This document shows, piece by piece, positions 35,358-42,589 of a stretch of DNA of 64,000 nt; position 1 is the stretch's first letter, and each line of letters opens with the position of its first letter. The notes below the pieces were generated by a model. The model was not told the origin of the DNA and made no database searches. It worked only from the letters and a program-made list of their open reading frames with translations. Source of the DNA: DASWJZ01 sp963805325. GTDB lineage: Bacteria; Pseudomonadota; Alphaproteobacteria; Rhizobiales; Afifellaceae. Made by a program: the position numbers and the translations under genes. The stretch lies in contig CAWDTS010000007.1 of the NCBI GenBank assembly GCA_963805325.1, positions 1 to 64,000 on the forward strand, given 5' to 3'.

Positions 35358-36290
35358 ATGGCACAGGTCTATGAAACGACTGCCAGTATCGACCAAGACG
35401 TCGAGCTGCCAAATATCGAATCGTCCGCCTCTGGAATTTCCTGGGGCGCAATCGCTGGCGGCGCCGTCGGTGCGGTCGCAGTGTCGGTCGTTCTCGCATC
35501 TCTCGGTTCGGCTCTCGGCCTGGCGTCCGTCTCGCCGTGGGCGAATTCCGGTGCATCGCTGGCCGCGATCGGAGTCGGGGCCGCGGTCTGGATCGTCGTG
35601 ATCCAGTGGCTGGCGTCCGCGTTTGGCGGCTATCTCACCGGCCGCTTGCGGACGAAGTGGGCCGCGATGGGAACCGACGAGGTCATGTTCCGCGACACCG
35701 CGCATGGATTTCTTGCGTGGGCTCTTTCGACGATCTTTGTCGTGGCGTTCCTCGCGACGGCGGTGGGCGGCGGAGCAAATGTCGCCGCGAGCGTCGTAAC
35801 GGGGGCCGCGCAGACTGGCGTTCAAGCGGCGGGCGATATGCCGTATCTCGTCGACACGCTCTTTCGTCCGGGCGGAAACGAACAGCCGGTTGTTTCAGCG
35901 TCGCCGGCCAACAGTTCCGACACCTCGACGGGGACGCCGGCTTTTACGGCGACCACCACTCCGACGTCGGCGAGCGCTCCGTCGACCGCCGATACGGGCA
36001 ATGATTTCCGCGGCGAGAGCGAGCGGCTCCTCGCACGGTCAGTAACATCCGACATGCCTGCCGAAGACCGGACCTATCTCGCCCAGCTCGTGGCGCAGCA
36101 CACCGGGCTGAGCCAGGCGGAGGCGGAGACCCGCGTCGACAGCGTCGTGGCTTCCGCAAAGAAGAATGCCGAAGCGGCCCGCAAGGCAGGCGTCACGGTG
36201 GCCTTCATTACCGCCTTGTCGCTCGTGATCGGCGCCTTCGTGGCGGCGGCGGCGGGTGCGCTTGGTGGGCGCCATCGCGACGAGATCTGA
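35358..36290 (+). CDS. Hypothetical four-TM membrane protein, probable stress operon
   Basis: 310 residues. Helix 1 is ISWGAIAGGAVGAVAVSVVL, helix 2 about SLAAIGVGAAVWIVVIQWLA, helix 3 about FLAWALSTIFVVAFLATAVG, and helix 4 near the C-terminus VTVAFITALSLVIGAFVAAA. Between helices 3 and 4 lies a Ser/Thr/Ala-rich low-complexity stretch followed by an acidic helical segment (YLAQLVAQHTGLSQAEAETR). Such proteins are annotated only as hypothetical or PhnA-like. It follows the micropeptide by 12 bases under the EcfG promoter, so a role in envelope stress is inferred. Confidence 0.8.
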   Translation: MAQVYETTASIDQDVELPNIESSASGISWGAIAGGAVGAVAVSVVLASLGSALGLASVSPWANSGASLAAIGVGAAVWIVVIQWLASAFGGYLTGRLRTKWAAMGTDEVMFRDTAHGFLAWALSTIFVVAFLATAVGGGANVAASVVTGAAQTGVQAAGDMPYLVDTLFRPGGNEQPVVSASPANSSDTSTGTPAFTATTTPTSASAPSTADTGNDFRGESERLLARSVTSDMPAEDRTYLAQLVAQHTGLSQAEAETRVDSVVASAKKNAEAARKAGVTVAFITALSLVIGAFVAAAAGALGGRHRDEI

Positions 36291-36313
36291 ACCGCCGCGT
36301 TTTGGCTGAACGA

Positions 36314-36339
36314 AGCGCCGCCCCCGGGCGGCGCTTTTT
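36314..36339 (+). terminator. Rho-independent terminator after membrane-protein gene
   Basis: AGCGCCGCC (36314-36322) and GGCGGCGCT (36327-36335) form a 9-bp perfect stem with a 4-base loop, followed by TTTTT. It closes the two-gene EcfG unit before ligA. Confidence 0.93.
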
Positions 36340-36465
36340 CGTGACGCCGCCCCTTGGATCGCCCTCCGCAAGACGCCCGTTTTCCTGCTATCTCTGCCGC
36401 TTCGGCGCCGAGGCCAGGCTTGGCCAGGCGCCCTACCGGTGGGTTGAGACGAGAGTGGACGGACA

Positions 36466-38643
36466 ATGGCGCGCGGCACAGCGAAGAAGGAAAAACCTGT
36501 CGACGACTTGAGCGAGACCGAGGCGACAGAAGAACTCGAGCGCCTCGCCGCTGAGATCGCCGAGCACGACAAGCGCTACTACCAGGAAGACCAGCCGACG
36601 GTCTCCGATGCGCAGTACGATGCGCTCCGCCAGCGCAACCTCGCCATCGAGGCGCGCTTCCCGGAACTCGCGCGAGCGGATTCTCCCTCGAAGAAAGTCG
36701 GCGCGGCGCCGACTGGCAAGTTCGCTACCGTCCGTCACGCGCAGCCCATGCTGTCGCTGGAGAACGCTTTCAGCGACGACGACGTCCGCGACTTCGCCGC
36801 CCAGATGATGCGCTTCCTCGGCCGCCCGGCGGATGAGCCGATCGCGATCACGGCGGAGCCCAAGATCGACGGCCTCTCGATGTCGCTGCGCTACGAGTCG
36901 GGCAAGCTCGCGCTCGGCCTCACGCGGGGCGACGGCGTCACCGGCGAGGACGTCACCGCCAACGTCCGCACCATCAACGACATCCCACACACGCTGCCGA
37001 AGGGCGTGCCTTCCGTCGTGGAGGTCCGCGGCGAAATCTATCTTGGGAAGTCCGACTTCCAGAAGCTCAACGCGCTACAGGAGAAGGAGGGAAAGCCCCT
37101 TTACGTCAATCCGCGCAATACTGCCGCCGGTTCGCTGCGCCAGAAGGACGCCAAGATCACTGCAACGCGGCCGCTGCGCTTCTTCGCCTATGCCTGGGGC
37201 GAGATCGTGGGTGACATGCCCGCTGACACGCAGATGGGCATGGTCGAGGCCTTCAGGGATTGGGGCTTCAAGATCAATCCGCTGATGAAGCTCTGCGCCG
37301 ATGTCGAGGCGGCGCTTGCGGTCTATCGCGACATTGAGCGCAAGCGCGCGACCCTCGACTACGACATCGACGGCGTTGTCTATAAAGCCAACGCGCTCGC
37401 CCTGCAGGCGCGCCTCGGCCTTCGCACCCGCTCGCCGCGCTGGGCGATCGCGCACAAGTTCCCCGCCGAGAAGGCGACGACGGAGCTCCTGGCCATCGAC
37501 ATCCAGGTTGGGCGCACCGGCGCGCTGACGCCGGTCGCGCGGCTGAAGCCGGTCACCGTCGGCGGCGTCGTCGTGGAGAACGCCACGCTCCACAACGAGG
37601 ACTATATCCGCGGCTTCGGTCGCGACGGGCAGCCGCTGCGCGTCGACGGCAAGGGCAAACCCATCGATATCCGCGTCGGCGACACGGTCACAGTGCAGCG
37701 TGCCGGCGATGTCATCCCGCAGGTGCTCGACGTCGACCTTGCGCTACGCCCGAAGAACGCCAAACCCTATCCCTTCCCAAAAGTCTGCCCCTGTCCGCTG
37801 AAGACGCCGGTGGTGCGCGAGGAAACGGCGACCGGCGGGGAGGGAATCGTGCGCCGCTGCTCCGGCGAGTTCGCTTGTCCGTTCCAGCGCAAGGAGCATC
37901 TTCGCCATTTCGTGTCGCGCTCCGCTTTCGACATCGAAGGTCTGGGCGAGAAACAGATCGAGTATTTCTACGAGGAGAGCGAAGAGCTGCCTGTGAAGAC
38001 GCCGGCGGACATCTTCACGCTCGCCGGACGCGACGCGAAGAATTTGAAGAAGCTCAAGGACGTTGAAGGCTTCGGCGCGACTTCGGTCAAAAACCTCTTC
38101 GACGCCATCGAGGCGCGCCGGACCATCCCGCTGGACCGCTTCCTCAATGCGCTCGGCATCCGCCATGTCGGCGAGACAACGGCGCGCCAGCTCGCGCGCG
38201 CCTACGGCTCATGGACGGCATTCCATGACGCGGCGCGCCGCATCGCCGAGGGCGATGAAGCCGCGCGCGAGGAAATGGACTCGATCGACCAGATCGGCGC
38301 GACCGTGGTCGAAGCGGTGGCGCGCTATTTCGGCGAAAGCCACAATCGCAAGCTGGTTGAGGATTTGAGCGCCCAGGTGACGGTGGAGGACGCCGAACAG
38401 GCGGCGACCGATTTACCCGTCGCCGGCAAGACCATCGTCTTCACCGGCTCGCTCGAGAAGATGACCCGCGATGAGGCGAAGGCGATGGCGGAACGGCTTG
38501 GCGCGAAGGTTTCCGGCTCCGTCTCGGCGAAGACCGATCTCGTCGTCGCCGGCCCTGGCGCCGGCTCCAAGCTCAAGAAGGCGACCGAGCTTGGCATCGA
38601 GGTGATCGACGAAGACGCCTGGCTCGCACGTATCGACAAGTGA
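36466..38643 (+). CDS. ligA: NAD-dependent DNA ligase
   Basis: Seals nicks in DNA replication and repair using NAD. 725 residues. N-terminal Ia domain; the adenylated Lys is in EPKIDGLSMSLRYE (Lys133). OB fold around VGRTGALTPVARLKPV; a Cys zinc motif in the CPCPLK...RRCSGEFACPFQRKEHL region; helix-hairpin-helix repeats (KNLKKLKDVEGFG and LNALGIRHVGETTARQLA); and a C-terminal BRCT domain (IVFTGSLEKMTRDEAKAMAE). ATG 36466 after a terminator, so with its own promoter. Confidence 0.97.
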   Translation: MARGTAKKEKPVDDLSETEATEELERLAAEIAEHDKRYYQEDQPTVSDAQYDALRQRNLAIEARFPELARADSPSKKVGAAPTGKFATVRHAQPMLSLENAFSDDDVRDFAAQMMRFLGRPADEPIAITAEPKIDGLSMSLRYESGKLALGLTRGDGVTGEDVTANVRTINDIPHTLPKGVPSVVEVRGEIYLGKSDFQKLNALQEKEGKPLYVNPRNTAAGSLRQKDAKITATRPLRFFAYAWGEIVGDMPADTQMGMVEAFRDWGFKINPLMKLCADVEAALAVYRDIERKRATLDYDIDGVVYKANALALQARLGLRTRSPRWAIAHKFPAEKATTELLAIDIQVGRTGALTPVARLKPVTVGGVVVENATLHNEDYIRGFGRDGQPLRVDGKGKPIDIRVGDTVTVQRAGDVIPQVLDVDLALRPKNAKPYPFPKVCPCPLKTPVVREETATGGEGIVRRCSGEFACPFQRKEHLRHFVSRSAFDIEGLGEKQIEYFYEESEELPVKTPADIFTLAGRDAKNLKKLKDVEGFGATSVKNLFDAIEARRTIPLDRFLNALGIRHVGETTARQLARAYGSWTAFHDAARRIAEGDEAAREEMDSIDQIGATVVEAVARYFGESHNRKLVEDLSAQVTVEDAEQAATDLPVAGKTIVFTGSLEKMTRDEAKAMAERLGAKVSGSVSAKTDLVVAGPGAGSKLKKATELGIEVIDEDAWLARIDK

Positions 38644-38644
38644 A

Positions 38645-38672
38645 CGAGCCCGCCGGGAGGGCGGCGGGCTCG
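38645..38672. terminator. GC hairpin between convergent ligA and PRC-barrel gene
   Basis: CGAGCCCGCC (38645-38654) pairs perfectly with GGCGGGCTCG (38663-38672) over 8 bases. No T run follows on either strand, so it is a possible bidirectional or Rho-assisted terminator rather than a canonical one. Confidence 0.5.
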
Positions 38673-38696
38673 CATCAAGGCACTTTGCAGCGACGC

Positions 38697-39347
38697 CTAT
38701 TGCGCGGGCGCCTGCGGTTGCTGGATAGGAGCCACTGCGCCTGTGCCCTGATCTGCGGCGGGCGGCTGCTGCGCCCTCAGCTCCGCGAGCTTCTGCTGCG
38801 TGGTCACGAATTCCGGCGCCGCGGCAAGCTCGTCGGCGGTGGCGTCGAGTACCAGCTTCCTGTTGCCGTCCTCGTCGGTCGTGATGTTGAGCGCGTCGTA
38901 GTTGACGGCCACGTTCTTCTCTCCAATTCCGAGGAAGCCGCCGACGCCGACGACCACGCCCTGGATGGTGCCATCCTCGGTCCAGATGATGTCATTGACG
39001 TCGCCGAGCGAATTGTCGGCCGAATCGTAGACCGTCTTGCCGGTCAGCTCCGACGCAAGCACGGCACTGTCGTCTTGCTCGTTGAAGAACTTTCCGCTGT
39101 TGTCGGCAGTGACTACCGGCGGCTCAGCCGGCGCGGCGACGGAGTCACCCGAGCTGGGCTTTGTCGGCAGGCTTCCCGTCGTGTCGGGCCCGCATGCCGT
39201 GCCCTCCGGACAAGCCGGCGCGTTCTGCATCTCCTGCATTTGCCCGGGCTGATCCGCCTGGGCGATCTGCTGCAGCTTGCCGGCCGCGAAAGCCGGAGTT
39301 CCGGCCAGAAGCGCTGCCAGCGCAACACCCGTCATGATCGCTTTCAT
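38697..39347 (-). CDS. Exported PRC-barrel domain protein
   Basis: 216 residues. A signal peptide (MTGVALAALLAGTPAFAA) is followed by a Gln/Pro-rich linker and one PRC-barrel domain (SELTGKTVYDSADNSLGDVN, IQGVVVGVGGFLGIGEKNVA, VNYDALNI). The tail is Gln/Pro/Ala-rich. PRC-barrel proteins of this kind are often stress-induced periplasmic proteins of unknown biochemical role. The start is ATG 39347 after GGAGA; the frame is open further upstream without a signal-peptide-compatible start. A TCAGAC/GTCTGA hairpin lies 14 bases upstream. Confidence 0.87.
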   Translation of the reverse strand: MKAIMTGVALAALLAGTPAFAAGKLQQIAQADQPGQMQEMQNAPACPEGTACGPDTTGSLPTKPSSGDSVAAPAEPPVVTADNSGKFFNEQDDSAVLASELTGKTVYDSADNSLGDVNDIIWTEDGTIQGVVVGVGGFLGIGEKNVAVNYDALNITTDEDGNRKLVLDATADELAAAPEFVTTQQKLAELRAQQPPAADQGTGAVAPIQQPQAPAQ

Positions 39348-39360
39348 GGCTAATCTCCTT

Positions 39361-39672
39361 TCAGACCTCCGGCGTCTGAACGCACGACGCGAAATCGGGT
39401 TGTGTCCGGAAGGTGAAATTACCGGGGTATCTTCGGGAGCGATTGTGGCAGCGAACCGAAATTGCGCTGAGGGGGTGCTCGGCCAAAGAGCGGGACCCCG
39501 CGGCCAGTGGCTCGTTTTGTCGATGATCCGCCCCTGCCACAATCAAGAGATGAGTTTGTTAGCCCCGGTGACCTTCCCTGCTGTCGCCGGGTCGGGCGCT
39601 TCAGTGCCGCTGATCCTCAGTCTCAATGAAATGAACGCGACACGTCAGCCGTGCTGACCTAAGCTTGAGCGG
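39361..39672. other. 312-bp intergenic region
   Basis: Divergent space between the PRC-barrel gene and azlC. It holds the short inverted repeat TCAGAC-N7-GTCTGA (39361-39379) and, on the minus strand, ACAAC-N16-CGTT (39403-39379), a degenerate EcfG-like promoter for the PRC-barrel gene. Nothing else recognisable. Confidence 0.5.
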
Positions 39673-40391
39673 ATGCTCCAGAAATCCGCAGTCAATTCCG
39701 GGCGTCGCGTGCGCCTCGCGGAATTCCTTCGCGGGTTTCGCGACATTTTCCCCGTCATGATCGCAACCATCCCGTTCGGGCTGCTCTTCGGTGCGATTGC
39801 AGTGAAGAAGGGGATAAGCGTCGCCGACGCCACCCTGATGAGCGCCTCCACCTATGGCGGCGCGGCGCAGTTCGCGGTGCTCGAATTCTGGGCGCATCCG
39901 CTGCCGTTCTGGACGGTGCTGATGTCGGGGCTCGCGGTCAATCTCCGCAACGTGCTCTACAGTGCCTCGCTCGGGCGAAAGATGACGCACTGGAAACCGT
40001 CGACGCGTTATGCCGCTTTCGCGCTCTTGACCGATCCGAGCTTCGCCATCTCCGAGTTGAAGGAAGGGAAGCACCTGAGCGCGCCATATTATTTTGGCCT
40101 CGGCGTGCCGCTCTATGTGAACTGGGTCGTCACCACTGCCATCGGCGCGACCCTCGGCAATTTCATCACGCATCCGGAAGTCATCGGCATCGACTTCCTG
40201 GTCACCGCCTATTTCCTTGTCGTGGTCGTCGGCTTTCGCGCGCGGTCGAATACGCTTCCCGTCATCGGCGCCAGTGCCGGCGCGGCGCTCGCCGTCTATC
40301 TGACGTCGGTGCGCCATGGCATTTCTTCGCCGGCGCGCTTGCCGGCATGGCGGTCGCGGTGGTGCTCGCGCCGAACAAGGTGCCCGCGTGA
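39673..40391 (+). CDS. azlC: AzlC-family branched-chain amino acid exporter subunit, frameshifted in this sequence
   Basis: Large subunit of a two-component amino-acid exporter (AzlCD/LIV-E type). Signatures are FPVMIATIPFGLLFGAIAVK, STYGGAAQFAVLEFWA, SGLAVNLRNVLYSASLG and FALLTDPSFAIS. At 40309-40311 one G is missing: restoring it gives TSVAPWHFFAGALAGMAVAV, the last helix, and a stop at 40389-40391. The stop then overlaps the azlD GTG (GTGA), supporting the correction. Corrected length about 239 residues. Confidence 0.87.
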
Positions 40392-40678
40392 CGCTGCTTC
40401 TGATCCTTGCGCTCGCCGTGGGCACCTATGCGACGCGCGCCGCGGGGCACATGGTGCTGTCACGCTTCGAGCATCTCCATCCGCGCGTCGAAGCGGCGCT
40501 TGAGGCCATGCCCGCCGCCGTCATCACGGCGCTCGTCGCGCCGGCGGTGCTTGCGACGGGCATTGCCGAGACCGTTGCGGCCGGCGTGACGATCCTCGCC
40601 GCGACCCGCCTGTCGATCATGCCGACGCTTGTTATCGCGGCGGTGACGGTGTCGCTGCTGAGGGCGGCCGGGCTCTAG
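40388..40678 (+). CDS. azlD: AzlD-family branched-chain amino acid transport protein
   Basis: Small membrane partner of AzlC, 96 residues with three to four helices (LLLILALAVGTYATRAAGHM, AVITALVAPAVLATGIAETV, MPTLVIAAVTVSLLRAAG). GTG 40388 overlaps the azlC stop. Its TAG shares a CTAG tetranucleotide with the stop of the convergent DUF1127 gene. Confidence 0.87.
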   Translation: MTLLLILALAVGTYATRAAGHMVLSRFEHLHPRVEAALEAMPAAVITALVAPAVLATGIAETVAAGVTILAATRLSIMPTLVIAAVTVSLLRAAGL

Positions 40679-40914
40679 CCGGCGCGCCGCGAGGGATATG
40701 GCCACGCGCCGTGGGCGGAAACCGCGGGAGGTGTCCATCGCGCCGTCGGCCGCGTCTTCGGCGCCGAATGCTCCCGTATTACCTCGGAAACGACGGCATC
40801 AATCCGGTCCGGCTCAATGCCGATGTCGAGCAGGATTTCCGGCGACAGCATTTTCAGGTCGCGCACCGCCTGCCTTCTGCGCCGCGCCTCGGAAATCTTT
40901 GCGAGAATGCTCAT
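40675..40914 (-). CDS. DUF1127 family small protein
   Basis: About 79 residues. The N-terminal half is a classic DUF1127 (YjiS-like) motif: AKISEARRRRQAVRDLKMLS followed by PEILLDIGIEPDRIDAVV. Small DUF1127 proteins in alphaproteobacteria are RNA-binding or phosphate-linked regulators in the cases studied. Start ATG 40914 (MSILAKIS) is preferred to 40956 because the domain begins there. The basic C-terminal tail after the domain is unusual in composition. Divergent from the LysR gene. Confidence 0.83.
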   Translation of the reverse strand: MSILAKISEARRRRQAVRDLKMLSPEILLDIGIEPDRIDAVVSEVIREHSAPKTRPTARWTPPAVSAHGAWPYPSRRAG

Positions 40915-41021
40915 GGTCGTTCTCCTTGAACGATATTCATCAAGACCGACTTTCATCGGCCTTCCTATGACGCTATTTAATCCGTGTAGCCGGAGGTATC
41001 GAACGCATAGCGTGCATGGCT

Positions 41022-41040
41022 ACATGAATGAGAGTCATGT
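41022..41040. promoter_or_regulatory. LysR-type inverted repeat
   Basis: ACATGA-N7-TCATGT is a perfect inverted repeat 12 bases upstream of the chosen LysR start, containing a T-N11-A core. It is a plausible autoregulatory site, and the upstream ATG at 41028 lies inside it, which argues for the later start. Confidence 0.5.
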
Positions 41041-41051
41041 TGAAGGGACCC

Positions 41052-41966
41052 ATGTCGGAAGATCGGCTTTCCCAGCTTCCCCCGCTTCACGCGCTGAGGA
41101 GCTTCCACGCCGCGGCGCGCTTCGGGCGCTTCCGCGACGCCGCCGGTGCGCTCGGCCTGTCGGAATCCGCCGTCAGCCACCAGATCCGCAAGCTTGAGGA
41201 CTATCTTGGCGTGCGGCTTTTCGAGCGGGCCGGCAACGCCGTGCGGCTGACGCTCATCGGGCAGACCTATTTCGAGGAGATCGACCCAGCCTTCTCCCGC
41301 ATCCGCCGCGCTACGGAAGCGCTCGCCGGTCCGTGCTGCCGCGTCTCGCTGACGCTGACGACCTCGCTCGCCACGCTGTGGCTAATCCCGCGGCTCGGGC
41401 GACTGGAGGCGGCGCTGCCGGAGGTGAACGTGCAGATGGTGCCGACCGGCCGGGTCGTCGATCTGCGCCGCGAGCAGATCGACCTGGCGATCCGCTACGG
41501 TAAGGGCCATTGGCCCGGTTACGCCGCACATCATCTGTTCGATGAGCAGGCGTTTCCTGTCTGCCGCCCCGGGCTTCTTTCCGATGACGCGGATCCCCAG
41601 AAGGCGCTCGGCAAGGCTCGTTTGATCGTCGATGCCTCAGATCGGGAGGAATGGCGCGAATGGGCGCAGGCGCACGGTCTTGAGCCACCGTCGCTCGACG
41701 GCGCACTGGCGCTGGATGGCTCGGAACAGATCCTGCGCGCCGCGGCCGAAGGACTGGGCGTGGCGATCGGCCGTCGCCCACTCGTCGACGGCTGGCTCGC
41801 CGACGGCGATCTCGTCGCGCCGTTCGGAACGGCGGACGAGAGCGGCTGCGCTTATTATCTTCTCTACGCCGATGCGGAAGAGTTGAGCGTGCCGGCGCGC
41901 CGCGTTGCGCGCTGGCTGGTCAGCATCAGCAAGGGCGAGGAAGCGGCGAAAGCGCTCTTCGCCTAG
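41052..41966 (+). CDS. LysR-family transcriptional regulator, GcvA-like
   Basis: 304 residues. The N-terminal winged helix reads LPPLHALRSFHAAARFGRFR and AAGALGLSESAVSHQIRKLE; the C-terminal periplasmic-binding-like domain senses a small ligand (SLTLTTSLATLWLIPRLGRL). The pattern LxALRxFxAAARxxSF and the FERxGxxVxLT motif place it close to GcvA-type regulators. Start ATG 41052 has GAAGGGA upstream. The target could be the divergent DUF1127 gene or azlCD. Confidence 0.92.
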   Translation: MSEDRLSQLPPLHALRSFHAAARFGRFRDAAGALGLSESAVSHQIRKLEDYLGVRLFERAGNAVRLTLIGQTYFEEIDPAFSRIRRATEALAGPCCRVSLTLTTSLATLWLIPRLGRLEAALPEVNVQMVPTGRVVDLRREQIDLAIRYGKGHWPGYAAHHLFDEQAFPVCRPGLLSDDADPQKALGKARLIVDASDREEWREWAQAHGLEPPSLDGALALDGSEQILRAAAEGLGVAIGRRPLVDGWLADGDLVAPFGTADESGCAYYLLYADAEELSVPARRVARWLVSISKGEEAAKALFA

Positions 41967-42009
41967 GCCGCGAGTGGGCTCGCGCAGCGGCCAACAAGAA
42001 ACTCGCCGC

Positions 42010-42039
42010 TTGCGCAGTGCCGTCGTAGCAAGTTATAAT
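42010..42039 (+). promoter_or_regulatory. Sigma-70-type promoter of the GH108 gene
   Basis: TTGCGC (42010-42015) and a perfect TATAAT (42034-42039) with an 18-base spacer, 28 bases before the ATG at 42068. A GGGAGGG ribosome-binding site follows. Confidence 0.55.
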
Positions 42040-42067
42040 TGCATTATCTACAATCAGGGAGGGTTGC

Positions 42068-42583
42068 ATGGCCGCGGACAATTTCGATCCCTCTTTGAAG
42101 TTCACTCTCCTGTTCGAAGGTGGCTTCGTAAACAATCCGAAGGATCCGGGCGGGGCCACCAATCTCGGTGTTACCATTCACACCCTTTCTCAGGTTCTCG
42201 GGCACAACGCGACTGTCGCTGAGGTCCAGGCGCTCACACCGAAGACAGTGGCGCCAATTTACAGGCAAAGGTACTGGAACACTGTTCGAGGCGATGACCT
42301 GCCTTTGGGTGTGGACCTCGCGGTGTTCGATTTCGGCGTCCATTCCGGTCCAATCCGCGGCGTGAAAGGCCTGCAGCGCGTTCTCGGCCTCGATGATGAC
42401 GGAAAGATCGGAGACATCACTCTCAAGGTCGTAAGGAAGTTCGATCCGAAGACCGTTGTCGAAACCTTGTGCGCGGAGCGCCTGCACTTCCTGCAAGGGC
42501 TGAAAGTATTCGAGACCTTCGGGAAAGGTCTGAAAGGTCGAGTGGAGAGGTGTCGGACGGCCGCCCTGTCGATGTTGGCGTAG
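42068..42583 (+). CDS. Glycoside hydrolase family 108 muramidase
   Basis: 171 residues. The catalytic signature FEGGFVNNPKDPGGATNLGV (Glu in EGG) is that of GH108 N-acetylmuramidases (ZliS/endolysin family); the C-terminal part (VFDFGVHSGPIRGVKGLQRV) is the second peptidoglycan-binding domain of the family. No signal peptide is present, as in phage endolysins that need a holin, yet no holin or other phage gene is nearby. GC and codon use are lower than in the flanking genes, suggesting acquisition. It has its own promoter. Confidence 0.9.
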   Translation: MAADNFDPSLKFTLLFEGGFVNNPKDPGGATNLGVTIHTLSQVLGHNATVAEVQALTPKTVAPIYRQRYWNTVRGDDLPLGVDLAVFDFGVHSGPIRGVKGLQRVLGLDDDGKIGDITLKVVRKFDPKTVVETLCAERLHFLQGLKVFETFGKGLKGRVERCRTAALSMLA

Positions 42584-42589
42584 CCGCGC

